Shown: positions 55,868 through 64,000 of the stretch, in pieces
Position numbering within the stretch: the first letter of the stretch is position 1
How the letters are laid out: each line of letters begins with the position of its first letter
NCBI RefSeq assembly: GCF_900094805.1
Contig: NZ_FMAT01000002.1
Span: 1 to 64,000 of the forward strand
Direction of reading: 5' to 3'
DNA from: Arthrobacter sp. NIO-1057
Lineage (GTDB): Bacteria; Actinomycetota; Actinomycetes; Actinomycetales; Micrococcaceae
DNA: 64,000 nucleotides
Position numbers and translations under genes: made by a program
Notes under the pieces: model-generated
What the model was told of the DNA's origin: nothing
What the model saw: the letters and a program-made list of their open reading frames with translations, nothing else
The model's database searches: none

Positions 55868-56353
55868 TTACTGTGAAGAAGCTTTATTCAGTATGACAGC
55901 CAACTGTTGAAGGGCTGCTTGCGTACTCTGCTCCCGAATCTGGGCGCGGTCGCCAACAAAGTGATGTTTCTTGGACCCCGACTCTTCGCCACGAGCCCAG
56001 CCGATGAAGACGGTGCCGACGCTCTTGCCATCATGAGCCTCTGGGCCGGCCACGCCCGTTGCTGAAACCGCCAGGTCCGCACCACAAGCCTGCAATGCTC
56101 CTAGGGCCATCTGCCGAGCGACCTCAGGATCAACGGAACCATGGGTTTCAAGCAAATCAGCATCGACGTTGAGTAGTTCTCGTTTCACGTCCGAGGAGTA
56201 GCTAACGACTCCCCCGCGCAGTACGGCCGAGGCGCCGGATACTTCTGCCAAGCGAGCAGCGATCATGCCTGCAGTCAACGATTCCGCCGTGGCCAGCTGC
56301 ACTCCTTGCGCGATGGCCGCAGCGATCACCGAAGGAGCCGGAGATTTCATCAT
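55868..56353 (-). CDS. cinA: CinA C-terminal domain protein (NMN amidohydrolase family)
   Basis: 161 residues comprising only the C-terminal CinA domain (ATAESLTAGMIAARLAEVSGAS, LRGGVVSYSSDVKRELL, SATGVAGPEAHDGKSVGTVFIG). In many bacteria this domain deamidates nicotinamide mononucleotide. The N-terminal MoaB-like domain is absent. The start was set at MMKSPAPS, 10 nt after the pgsA stop, though an in-frame start 36 nt upstream overlapping pgsA is possible. It is part of the ftsK-pgsA-cinA-clgR series. Confidence 0.88.
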   Translation of the reverse strand: MMKSPAPSVIAAAIAQGVQLATAESLTAGMIAARLAEVSGASAVLRGGVVSYSSDVKRELLNVDADLLETHGSVDPEVARQMALGALQACGADLAVSATGVAGPEAHDGKSVGTVFIGWARGEESGSKKHHFVGDRAQIREQSTQAALQQLAVILNKASSQ

Positions 56354-56363
56354 GAGCAAGAGC

Positions 56364-56966
56364 CTACTTTTGCTTCTTGGAACTGGCAACCAACTGGCCG
56401 GCCTTGATGAGGTACTCGACGCCCGTCACTACGGTGACAGCAACGGTCAACAGCATCAGCCACCAAGCGACGGTATGTAGCCATTCAATGGTGTGAGTGT
56501 AAGGAAGCAGGTAGAGCCCGATCACTACGGACTGCAGCACAGTCTTGATTTTTCCACCCATATTGGCGGCGATCACCCCGTAGCGAATCACCACAACCCG
56601 CAAGAGCGTGATGCCCCATTCGCGAACCAGGATCACGATCGTGACCCACCATGGCAGTTCCGCCAAGATGGAAAAGCAGACGAGCGCGGATCCGGTGAGC
56701 AGCTTATCGGCGATCGGGTCGGCGATCTTGCCGAAGTTGGTGATCAGCCCGCGGCTGCGCGCCAGGTCCCCATCCAGCTTGTCGGTGTACATAGCCAAGA
56801 CGAAGAGCACCAAGGCTACCCAACGCCACAGGCCCTGTTCGCTATTATCGGCCAGCAGCGCCCAGACGAAGAAGGGCACCATGATGATGCGGATGGTCGT
56901 GAGCACATTGGCGATGTTCAGCGTCGGTACCGGTGGCTGGGCGCCGTGGCCAGCTTGCTCGCTCAT
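56364..56966 (-). CDS. pgsA: CDP-diacylglycerol-glycerol-3-phosphate 3-phosphatidyltransferase
   Basis: 200-residue membrane enzyme making phosphatidylglycerol phosphate from CDP-diacylglycerol and glycerol 3-phosphate. The CDP-alcohol phosphotransferase motif is present as DKLDGDLARSRGLITNFGKIADPIADK in the pattern DG..AR..G..D..D. Several membrane helices follow. The start is 5 nt after the ftsK stop, with GGAAG upstream. Confidence 0.93.
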   Translation of the reverse strand: MSEQAGHGAQPPVPTLNIANVLTTIRIIMVPFFVWALLADNSEQGLWRWVALVLFVLAMYTDKLDGDLARSRGLITNFGKIADPIADKLLTGSALVCFSILAELPWWVTIVILVREWGITLLRVVVIRYGVIAANMGGKIKTVLQSVVIGLYLLPYTHTIEWLHTVAWWLMLLTVAVTVVTGVEYLIKAGQLVASSKKQK

Positions 56967-56971
56967 GGGTT

Positions 56972-59968
56972 CTAGTTTCTTCCTGTCAGGTCCCAGGCGT
57001 CTTCCCCGGGTTCGTCGGAGCCGTCGAAGTAGTCAACGGCTTGCGGGCGATCATCCAGATCCTTGGCCACCAGGTCCTCAGCATATTCGGTGACCGGCTC
57101 AGCATGATTCACGTTGGCTTCTTGCACCAGGGCCGCCTCAGTGGCCGATGGCGCGGTGGTTGCCGGGTCATCTCCGCGCATAGCCGCCAAGACCATTGGT
57201 AGGTCATCTGGCTGAATGAGAACGTCGCGGGCCTTGGAGCCCTCGGAAGGACCCACCACTCCGCGCGATTCCATCAAGTCCATCAAACGCCCTGCCTTGG
57301 CAAAGCCCACGCGCAGTTTACGTTGCAACATCGAGGTGGAACCAAACTGGCTGGTGACCACTAATTCGGTGGCCTGCAACAACAGGTCCAGATCGTCTCC
57401 GATGTCCTCGTCGATCTGCTTCTTCTTCTCGGCGGCCGGGATGACGTCTTCTCGGTATTCTGGGGCCAACTGGGTCTTCACGTGTTCAACCACGCGTTGG
57501 ATTTCAGATTCGGTCACCCAAGCACCCTGTACACGCATCGGCTTGGAAGTACCCATTGGCAGGAACAGCGCGTCACCCTGACCAAGCAGTTTCTCCGCAC
57601 CGGGCTGGTCGAGGACCACGCGGGAGTCGGTGACCGAGGAGGTCGCGAAGGCCATACGTGAAGGCACGTTGGCCTTGATCAAACCGGTAACAACATCCAC
57701 CGAAGGACGCTGGGTCGCCAGCACCAGGTGAATACCTGCCGCACGTGCCAACTGGGTGATACGAACAATCGACTCTTCGACATCGCGTGGGGCCACCATC
57801 ATCAAGTCGGCCAGCTCGTCCACAATCACCAACAGGTATGGGTAAGGCTTGAGCACCCGCTGGGAACCTTCCGGTGGGTGCACCTTGCCGGCCTTAACAG
57901 CCTTATTGAAGTCATCGATGTGCTTAAAACCGAAGTTCGCCAAGTCGTCGTAGCGGGTGTCCATTTCGCGCACTACCCACTGCAAGGCTTCGGCAGCCTT
58001 TTTGGGGTTGGTAATGATCGGAGTGATCAGATGCGGCACGCCTTCATAGGCGGTCAGTTCCACACGCTTCGGGTCAACCATGACCATGCGTACTTCATCC
58101 GGGGTCGCGCGCATCAAGATCGAAGTGATCATGGAGTTCACAAACGAGGACTTACCTGCACCGGTAGCACCGGCCACCAAAAGGTGCGGCATCTTCGCCA
58201 AGTTGGCAACAACAAAGCCGCCCTCAACGTCCTTGCCCACACCCATCACCATGGGGTGTTCGGTCTTACGTGCATTGTTGCTGCGCAGCACGTCGCCCAG
58301 GGCAACAACTTCCTTATCGGTATTGGGAATCTCAATACCGATGGCGGACTTGCCAGGAATTGGCGAAAGGATACGAACGTCGGAAGACGCAACCGCATAG
58401 GAGATGTTCTTGGCCAGCGCGGTGACCTTTTCCACCTTGGTGCCCGGGGACAGCTCGATTTCGTAGCGGGTCACCGTTGGACCGCGAGAGAAACCGGTAA
58501 CTTGGGCATCAACCTTGAACTGCTGCAGGGTGTTAGTCAGCGCGTCAACCACTACCTGGTTAGCTTCAGAAGCTTCCTTGGCTGGCGGACCAGCTGGCAG
58601 ATAATGATCTTCCGGCAAGGTATAGGTGACGTCACCTGAAAGTTGCAGCTGCTCGCTACGGGCAGGAATCGGGGCCTGTGGGCTGGAAGATAAACCAGCT
58701 GCACGCGAGGAAACCTGGTCCATGGCAGAAGTTGCTGCCTCTGGTTCAGACTTCAGACCAATATTGGCCATGATCTCGGCCATTTCACTTTCGGCCTTGG
58801 TAGGACGCTTCACCCCAGGAGGTGGCCCAGCAGGTTGAGGGATCGAGGCGGCCGGGATCGCCTGGGTGGCAGCCTCGGTCGCATCCTGGTCTTCAAAGTT
58901 CGGCCGGGCGATAGCCTGAGTGGCTGCTTCATCGGCGTCGAAGATCTTACCGGAGTTACGGTTAGACACCGGAAGCGCGGTAGTCGAGGCTTCCGAGGCA
59001 TCTTCTTGATCAATCACTGCCTTGTCATAGGCGACGTCGCCGGAACGCTCGCCACTTTCGTGACCGTCCACGTCATAGACTTCAGTCACCTGACGAGCAG
59101 CGGCTGCACGGCGTTCGAAGAAGCCAGGCTTCTTCTTTTTTGGAGCTGGTGCGACAGGTTCTTCCTCTGGGTAGAGGTAGGACTGGTCGTGTTCTTCACG
59201 ATGTGGATCCAGTTCGGACTTAGCCGAGGAACGCGTTGGCTTAGGAGCCTGAGGATCTTGACCCAAAAGACGGTTGTAACCGGCACGGATCCGCTGAGGA
59301 ATCTGCATCACTGGCGTTGCGGTAACAATCAAGATGGACATGAAGGCCAAGAAAATAAAGACCGCCATGGCGCCTGGAACCGTGATCAACAGACCTAACG
59401 GTGTCCCAAGAATAGAACCAGCCATGCCACCGGCGTTCCACAGAACCTCAAAGTCGTCGGTAACCGAAGGAGAACCTTGAGCCAATGAAGCGATAGATGA
59501 GCCCGAAAGCGTCATGATCAATAGGCCGATGCCGATGCGGTTGTTGGCGGTGACTGCTTCCGGGTAGCGGAAGAGTCGGAAGGCCCCGATAAAGAGGATG
59601 ACTGGCAGGAGCACTGCCATAAAGCCCAGGGTGCCACCTACAACGGCATGGACGCCCTGTCCGAACCAACCTGATTCCCGCAAGCCCCACCATTCAATGA
59701 TGGCAACAGTAATTGCGATCAGGGCAAGGAAGAGGCCTGTGCCGTCACGGCGCAGTTCGTAGTCAGGGCTGACCGTTCCGCCAATGCGACGGAAGGCGCC
59801 ACCAAAAATCCGAGCAATGCCCATCCATACGCTGCGCAGGACGCGCAAAGGTAGAGCGAGTTCCGCATCCGGATTCTCGGGCGTTTTCTTGGAGGACGAA
59901 GAGCTGGACGCCTTGGGTTTACGCGTCGTTGGCTTCTTTGTCCCCTGAGACTGAGTACGTGGGGCCAT
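56972..59968 (-). CDS. ftsK: DNA translocase FtsK
   Basis: 998 residues. An N-terminal membrane domain with four to five helices (about 65-240), a long acidic linker (about 250-480), and the motor: alpha domain (FKVDAQVTGFSRGPTVTRYEIEL), RecA-like beta domain with Walker A GATGAGKSS and Walker B LLVIVDELADLMM, then the gamma winged helix near the C-terminus (TSQFGSTSMLQRKLRVGFAKAGRLM) that reads KOPS-type sites. A tail of about 80 acidic residues extends beyond gamma, which is unusual compared with E. coli. It segregates chromosome termini at the septum. No ribosome binding site; a TACCCT box is 6 nt before the ATG. Confidence 0.95.
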   Translation of the reverse strand: MAPRTQSQGTKKPTTRKPKASSSSSSKKTPENPDAELALPLRVLRSVWMGIARIFGGAFRRIGGTVSPDYELRRDGTGLFLALIAITVAIIEWWGLRESGWFGQGVHAVVGGTLGFMAVLLPVILFIGAFRLFRYPEAVTANNRIGIGLLIMTLSGSSIASLAQGSPSVTDDFEVLWNAGGMAGSILGTPLGLLITVPGAMAVFIFLAFMSILIVTATPVMQIPQRIRAGYNRLLGQDPQAPKPTRSSAKSELDPHREEHDQSYLYPEEEPVAPAPKKKKPGFFERRAAAARQVTEVYDVDGHESGERSGDVAYDKAVIDQEDASEASTTALPVSNRNSGKIFDADEAATQAIARPNFEDQDATEAATQAIPAASIPQPAGPPPGVKRPTKAESEMAEIMANIGLKSEPEAATSAMDQVSSRAAGLSSSPQAPIPARSEQLQLSGDVTYTLPEDHYLPAGPPAKEASEANQVVVDALTNTLQQFKVDAQVTGFSRGPTVTRYEIELSPGTKVEKVTALAKNISYAVASSDVRILSPIPGKSAIGIEIPNTDKEVVALGDVLRSNNARKTEHPMVMGVGKDVEGGFVVANLAKMPHLLVAGATGAGKSSFVNSMITSILMRATPDEVRMVMVDPKRVELTAYEGVPHLITPIITNPKKAAEALQWVVREMDTRYDDLANFGFKHIDDFNKAVKAGKVHPPEGSQRVLKPYPYLLVIVDELADLMMVAPRDVEESIVRITQLARAAGIHLVLATQRPSVDVVTGLIKANVPSRMAFATSSVTDSRVVLDQPGAEKLLGQGDALFLPMGTSKPMRVQGAWVTESEIQRVVEHVKTQLAPEYREDVIPAAEKKKQIDEDIGDDLDLLLQATELVVTSQFGSTSMLQRKLRVGFAKAGRLMDLMESRGVVGPSEGSKARDVLIQPDDLPMVLAAMRGDDPATTAPSATEAALVQEANVNHAEPVTEYAEDLVAKDLDDRPQAVDYFDGSDEPGEDAWDLTGRN

Positions 59969-59974
59969 ACTTCA

Positions 59975-59980
59975 AGGGTA
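59975..59980 (-). promoter_or_regulatory. -10 box for ftsK (leaderless)
   Basis: TACCCT on the minus strand, 6 nt before the ATG. Confidence 0.4.
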
Positions 59981-60067
59981 TCGCCATCAGCTGTATGCGC
60001 CCCGAATTTACACGTCTGCACGGGGTTTGGCAGGTGCTAGAGAATGATCACGTCGTGGGCTGGTGAG

Positions 60068-60316
60068 TTACTTTGAGTAACTGATCATCAGGGTATAGGT
60101 TCCAGAACTTTTGAGGCATGCATGGCTTTTGACCTTGTAGCCCGAAGATTTAAATGCTTGGACCGTGGCCTTCTCCATTTTTGCGCACGTGCCGGCGCTC
60201 GCCACATCCTGTGTGTAGGTCTTGCTACTTGCTTGGGCTGCCGGAACGGCAACCAGGCCCATTCCTGCGGCCAAGATTCCGGCCGTGGCACACGCTGCAA
60301 GGTGGCGTTTGAACTT
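60068..60316 (-). CDS. Small secreted protein with no standard start codon
   Basis: 82 codons if counted from the AAG at 60314-60316. The frame gives a textbook signal peptide (KFKRHLAACATAGILAAGMG onward to PAAQA, then SSKTYTQD) and a mature part of about 50 residues with two cysteines (GTCAK, SHACL), a likely disulphide. A strong GAGGAGG lies exactly 7 nt before the AAG, yet no ATG, GTG or TTG occurs in frame until a TTG inside the signal peptide (60274). Either the start has mutated from ATG, the base is misread, or an odd start is used. No known family recognised. Confidence 0.5.
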   Translation of the reverse strand, partial: KFKRHLAACATAGILAAGMGLVAVPAAQASSKTYTQDVASAGTCAKMEKATVQAFKSSGYKVKSHACLKSSGTYTLMISYSK

Positions 60317-60421
60317 CGCTTTTCCTCCTCGCCCACTGTGGGATCAGTACTTTAGTCTTTGGATCTGTTGAGCAAAGTCAGCCAGGCTTTAGCATGCAAC
60401 GAGCAAATCTCAGCCTAGCAA

Positions 60422-60913
60422 CTAGCCCTTAATACCGTATCCCGAAGTAACTGAGTCGACGCAATTGCGCCGATTAAGCCAGGCCACTACAGCGAATCCC
60501 GAGGCGAAGCTTAGGGCCAAAAGCCCCATGGCAACAGCGATGAACCTAGCCGGGCTGGCTTCACCGAGTCCAGCGACGACAATCGGGAGCGCCGGAACAA
60601 GTGCTGCGAGCATTGAGCCGAATCCAGCGACGGTTGCTTGGCTCTGAGCGGAAGGCTCCCAATCTTTGATGTTTTGGATCCAGAGGCCGATGTAGGCACC
60701 GGTACCGCACAAAATTCCCATCAGCAATCCTGCCATTGCCCCATAGGTTAAGGGCAGCGCGAGATCGTACGGACCGGTGCCATGGCCATCTTCAGCAAGC
60801 GGCCAAAACATCAACAGGGTTGCCAGCATTCCCAGGTACGTTCCCAAGAACGCCGAGACCAGGAGCATCCGCGCGAGCGTTGAAGACAAGAACCTTGCTA
60901 GTTTCTGATTCAT
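60422..60913 (-). CDS. Membrane protein of unknown function
   Basis: 163 residues with four predicted membrane helices (about 15-38, 52-76, 92-112 and 122-145) and a basic N-terminus. No catalytic motif is visible and I recognise no family. A TTGAAT-N16-TAGAGT promoter lies just upstream, and the ATG is 6 nt after the -10, so the mRNA is probably leaderless. Confidence 0.7.
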   Translation of the reverse strand: MNQKLARFLSSTLARMLLVSAFLGTYLGMLATLLMFWPLAEDGHGTGPYDLALPLTYGAMAGLLMGILCGTGAYIGLWIQNIKDWEPSAQSQATVAGFGSMLAALVPALPIVVAGLGEASPARFIAVAMGLLALSFASGFAVVAWLNRRNCVDSVTSGYGIKG

Positions 60914-60919
60914 GGCTCA

Positions 60920-60947
60920 ACTCTAGGAGGACTAAGGATCAATTCAA
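60920..60947 (-). promoter_or_regulatory. Promoter of the four-helix membrane protein gene (leaderless)
   Basis: TTGAAT (60942-60947), a 16-bp spacer, TAGAGT (60920-60925), then 6 nt to the ATG. Of the leaderless promoters in the window this has the best -35. Confidence 0.55.
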
Positions 60948-60967
60948 ACGTTGACACCCTCTGAGGA

Positions 60968-62368
60968 TTAAGAGAAGTCCAAGCCAAGCAGGGCGTTCTC
61001 GGTGACCTCAGGCAGCGCAGGATGGATCCAGTATTGTTCCGTGGCAACATCTCGGACATCAAGGCCGAAGGCCATCACCGTGATCATCTGCTGAATCAGC
61101 GTTGAGGCTTGAGGTCCCATGTAATGAGCACCTAGCAGTTTGCCGGTGTTCTTATCGGCAACCAGCTTGGCAATACCACTTTGGTCTTCCATCGCCCACC
61201 CATAGGCCACATCACCATACTTCTGCACCTTGACCGTGATGTCATGCCCAGCTTCCCGAGCTTCTTGCTCAGTCATGCCGACGTAAGCAATTTGTGGGTG
61301 CGTGAAGACCGCTGCAGGAACATGCTCGTGCGGCATCTTCTTCATGTTTTCTGGGTTCAAGAGATTGTGGCGAACAGCGCGCATCTCCGCGTTAGCCACG
61401 TGCTTAAGCAAGTATGGCGAGGAAATATCGCCCAGCGCCCAAACGCCTTGCGCCGAAGTGGACCGCCCAAATTCATCAACACTGACGCGCCCGTTAGTTG
61501 CCTCGATGCCGCCCAGCTCGAAATCCAGTTCATCCCCATTGGGAATGCGGCCAGTAGCGACCAGCATGACTTCTGCGCTGACGATACTTCCATCATCAAG
61601 CGTCACGCTCACTTCTTGTTCGTTCTGGCTCACTGCAGTGATATTTCGCCCGCGATGCATATCGTAGCGTTGGTCAGCCAGCTCATTAAAAGGCTCACGC
61701 AGGTCAGTATCTAGGTGCCGAAGCAGTTCTGAACGGGCAATGATGCTGACCTTGGTGCCTAGAGCTTCAAACACATGCGCAAATTCCATAGCAATGTAGC
61801 CGCCACCAATAATGACGATCGACTTCGGCTGCCGAGCCAAGCGCATGATGTCTTCGTTGGTGTGGAAATGGACACCAGACTCTGCGATGACCTCAGGAAT
61901 AAACGGACGGGATCCAGCCGCCAGTACGATTTGATCCGCGCTAATAGTCTTCGTCTGCGCACCTTGTCCGGTTTGCAAGGTGCGAGGCGCGACAAAACGG
62001 GCATGCTGATCATAAACGTCGATGTTCGGGGTCTGATCACCGCGGCGATATTCTTCCCCGCCCTTTGCGATGAGGTCGATACGCTGGTCAAAGACTCGAT
62101 TGACGATACCGGGCCAATCCACTGAATTCACTTGAGCGTCAATTCCCAATCGTGAAGACTCTCGAGTTTCCAACGCCAAATCTGCAGCGTAAACATACAT
62201 TTTGGTGGGGATGCAACCCACGTTCAGGCAGGTACCGCCGAAGGCACCCTTTTCGATGATGGCAATTGATTTGTCATCAAATTCGGGGCCAGGGATAGAG
62301 TTACCCGAACCTGTGCCGAGAATAATCAGATCATAGTGCTGATCTACCGAAACGGAATTGGAAGTCAT
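60968..62368 (-). CDS. mtr: Mycothione reductase
   Basis: 466-residue FAD-dependent pyridine nucleotide-disulphide oxidoreductase. It has the FAD motif GTGSGNSI near residue 17, the redox-active GGTCLNVGCIPTKM (Cys pair near 44-49), the NADPH motif IGGGYIAMEFAH, and the C-terminal dimerisation domain with HPALPEVTENAL (catalytic His-Glu). The GTGSGN start and CIPTKMYVYAA pattern identify mycothione reductase rather than lipoamide or mercuric reductases. It keeps mycothiol reduced with NADPH. AAGGG precedes the ATG. Confidence 0.92.
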   Translation of the reverse strand: MTSNSVSVDQHYDLIILGTGSGNSIPGPEFDDKSIAIIEKGAFGGTCLNVGCIPTKMYVYAADLALETRESSRLGIDAQVNSVDWPGIVNRVFDQRIDLIAKGGEEYRRGDQTPNIDVYDQHARFVAPRTLQTGQGAQTKTISADQIVLAAGSRPFIPEVIAESGVHFHTNEDIMRLARQPKSIVIIGGGYIAMEFAHVFEALGTKVSIIARSELLRHLDTDLREPFNELADQRYDMHRGRNITAVSQNEQEVSVTLDDGSIVSAEVMLVATGRIPNGDELDFELGGIEATNGRVSVDEFGRSTSAQGVWALGDISSPYLLKHVANAEMRAVRHNLLNPENMKKMPHEHVPAAVFTHPQIAYVGMTEQEAREAGHDITVKVQKYGDVAYGWAMEDQSGIAKLVADKNTGKLLGAHYMGPQASTLIQQMITVMAFGLDVRDVATEQYWIHPALPEVTENALLGLDFS

Positions 62369-62464
62369 CTTTGGTGTGTCCCTTTCACGGTGACTATTGA
62401 CCCTTATCGGAGGCTATCACTGAGGAAAAAATTCAACGTATCTTAAGTTGTTCTTGACGCAGTC

Positions 62465-62506
62465 CAACGGTTAGTAACTGATGATTCGACCAGTTACTAA
62501 CCGTTG
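62465..62506 (-). terminator. Terminator-like hairpin after the osmoprotectant binding-protein gene
   Basis: Perfect 16-bp stem CAACGGTTAGTAACTG and its complement with a 10-nt loop, 34 bp after the gene. No T-run on the minus strand, so it may instead protect the mRNA end. Confidence 0.6.
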
Positions 62507-62540
62507 AACAAACTATTGCGTCGAGGTGGGTGTAAGAGGC

Positions 62541-63443
62541 CTACAGACCTTGATCTGACAGCCACGTCTTGGCAATGTCGGCTGCCGATTTCTTATCAAC
62601 CGTGCTCTGCACATTTAGATCCACGAGTGCCTCAGCCGACAATTTCTCACTCACTGGATTCAAGATCCCGCCCAATTTCTCAGACTGATCGGCGGACACT
62701 ACCGGCACCACATTGGATGCAAGGAACAGCGACTTCGGATCCTGAAGAACAACAAGATCTTCGGTCTTAATGCGTGGGTCCGCGGTGAAAACGTTAGCCA
62801 CGTTGACCGTTCCAGCAACAAGATCTTCCACCGTGGTATCCCCCGTTGCCGAGAACTCGGTCTTCACGCCATAGGTGCTCTCCAGGCCTTTCGGGCCGTA
62901 GGGGCGTTCGGCAAGTTCTGGCGGGCCGCCAAGGGTCAGCTGATCTTTGAACTTGGACAGGTCCGCGATGCTCTTCAGGTCGTTGTCCTCGGCGAACTTG
63001 CGAGTCACCGTGTAAGAGTCTTGATCCGATGCTTCCGCTTCGTTCAAGACAGCCAAAGAATCAGGAAGTTCTTTTTCCAGTTCTTGATAGACGTCGGTCG
63101 CTGAGCGGGCTTCGGTGTCTTCCTTGAAGAACTGCAACAAGTTACCGGTGTATTCCGGGAAAACGTTGATACTGCCGTTTTCCAGCTGGGGCATGTATGC
63201 GTCGCGCTGCCCGATGTTAAATTGGCGCTCAACTTCCAGTCCCGAGTTTTCTAGGGCCTGCGCATAAATCTCGGCAACGATCTCGTTGGAATAGTAGGCC
63301 TGAGAGCCAACCACGATTTTCTCTGATCCCGATTTTTCGGAATTGCTCTGCGTCGCTAAGGGATCAGAGCTTGAGCAACCAGCCAAAGCCAGGGTTCCTG
63401 CCGTCACCACTGCCGCTACTCGAAGTGCCTGTTTGATTCTCAT
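62541..63443 (-). CDS. Osmoprotectant ABC transporter substrate-binding lipoprotein (OpuCC/ProX type)
   Basis: 300 residues. Lipoprotein signal peptide with lipobox LAGC (cysteine near residue 23), a Ser-rich linker, then an OpuAC-type binding domain (KIVVGSQAYYSNEIVAEIYAQAL, VFPEYTGNLLQFF, GVKTEFSATGD). It probably binds glycine betaine, choline or carnitine outside the membrane. Its start overlaps the stop of the upstream permease by 4 nt, so the two form one transport operon. Confidence 0.9.
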   Translation of the reverse strand: MRIKQALRVAAVVTAGTLALAGCSSSDPLATQSNSEKSGSEKIVVGSQAYYSNEIVAEIYAQALENSGLEVERQFNIGQRDAYMPQLENGSINVFPEYTGNLLQFFKEDTEARSATDVYQELEKELPDSLAVLNEAEASDQDSYTVTRKFAEDNDLKSIADLSKFKDQLTLGGPPELAERPYGPKGLESTYGVKTEFSATGDTTVEDLVAGTVNVANVFTADPRIKTEDLVVLQDPKSLFLASNVVPVVSADQSEKLGGILNPVSEKLSAEALVDLNVQSTVDKKSAADIAKTWLSDQGL

Positions 63444-64000
63444 GTCAGTTCCTCATCTTGTACTGGTAAGTGATCTGCATCGTGATTTTTAGTTGTAGTT
63501 CTTCTGTGGACTAGCCCGCGAGGGACCGAAGCTTTCTGCACGATAGCTAGCACCAAATCCAATAGCAGGGCTAGAACCGCAACCATCAACGAGCCGCCGA
63601 GCACCATGTCAAAGCGTCGAAGGTTCAATCCGGTGATAATCGGTAGTCCCAGTCCCCCAAGATTTACATAGGCGGCGATGGTCACCGTGGCAACAACCTG
63701 TAAGGTGGCCGCCCGGAGTCCTCCCACTAATAATGAAAGCCCTAAGGGGATCTCAACTTTCAACAAGACTTGCCATTCAGTCATTCCCATGGCTCGTGCT
63801 GCATCAATCGTTTTGCGATCAATCGCTTCAAACCCGGTATAGGCCCCGGCAAGCAGTGATGGGATGGCCAGCACCACAAAGGAAACAAGCGCGGCTGCAG
63901 GCTTATGGGTAACCCCAAATAGCAGCACCAGAAGAATCAGTAGGCCGAAGGATGGCACCGCACGAGCGATTCCCGCAGCAGCCACCGCTATTTCGCGCCC
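63440..64000 (-). CDS. Osmoprotectant ABC transporter permease (5' part outside the window)
   Basis: The last 186 codons of an OpuC/ProW-type permease. The open frame continues to the window edge without a start that fits the family. The EAA loop is visible (DAARAMGMTEWQVLLKVEIPLG), flanked by membrane helices. The C-terminal tail is polar and longer than usual (about 35 residues after the last helix). With the binding protein it forms an osmoprotectant importer. The ATPase gene should lie further upstream. Confidence 0.88.
   Translation of the reverse strand, partial: GREIAVAAAGIARAVPSFGLLILLVLLFGVTHKPAAALVSFVVLAIPSLLAGAYTGFEAIDRKTIDAARAMGMTEWQVLLKVEIPLGLSLLVGGLRAATLQVVATVTIAAYVNLGGLGLPIITGLNLRRFDMVLGGSLMVAVLALLLDLVLAIVQKASVPRGLVHRRTTTKNHDADHLPVQDEELT

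Overview
The window comes from the chromosome of a Gram-positive actinobacterium, most likely a member of the Micrococcaceae (Arthrobacter/Glutamicibacter type). The evidence is a mycothiol-dependent enzyme and a mycothione reductase, a PriA-type HisA, a HelD-type RNA polymerase ATPase, the recA-recX and ftsK-pgsA-cinA-clgR-DUF3046 gene order, and an rRNA leader motif typical of Micrococcales. I see no insertion sequence, prophage, tRNA or CRISPR array, and most of the window is housekeeping DNA.

Layout. 1-506: leader and promoter of an rRNA operon that runs off the left edge on the minus strand, behind tyrS. 507-5900: tyrS, helD, apt and a mycothiol-dependent maleylpyruvate-isomerase-family gene. 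6005-16220: the arginine genes. argCJBDFR form a tight minus-strand operon, and argH stands apart behind a macrodomain gene and a frameshifted DUF222/HNH gene. argC and argH carry the same two-part ArgR operator, 7-8 nt upstream of the -10 box. 16397-24516: a quinone oxidoreductase followed by the most distinctive locus. This is a 1316-aa Pls-type single-module peptide synthetase (epsilon-poly-lysine synthetase architecture), an M1 metallopeptidase 12 bp behind it, a PPK2 polyphosphate kinase under a PHO-box-like promoter, and a Sfp/EntD-type phosphopantetheinyl transferase. I infer that together they make, activate and trim a cationic homo-poly-amino acid, and possibly supply the ATP.

24526-38222: a DUF5129/TPM-like protein, a phosphoribosyltransferase, two GNATs, pheST, an LppM-like lipoprotein, a NUDIX hydrolase, a 2'-O-methyltransferase, infC-rpmI-rplT (infC starts at ATC; L20 carries an extra C-terminal domain), a DUF1844 protein and an MFS transporter. 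38263-42669: SseB and his genes (hisC, hisB, hisH, a 49-aa membrane protein, priA). 42750-54678: the SOS neighbourhood, with a LysM protein divergent from lexA, then dinG, hflX, a methyltransferase, dapF, miaA, miaB, recX and recA. 54921-59968: DUF3046, clgR, cinA, pgsA, ftsK. 60068-64000: a small secreted protein with no normal start codon, a membrane protein, mycothione reductase, and the start of an osmoprotectant ABC transporter that runs off the right edge.

A feature seen throughout is the absence of a Shine-Dalgarno site at many first-of-operon genes. In these, a TANNNT -10 box lies 6-8 nt (usually exactly 6) before the start codon, which predicts leaderless transcripts. I count about fifteen, including argC, ppk2, hisC, miaB, ftsK and an unrecognised leader ORF in front of infC.
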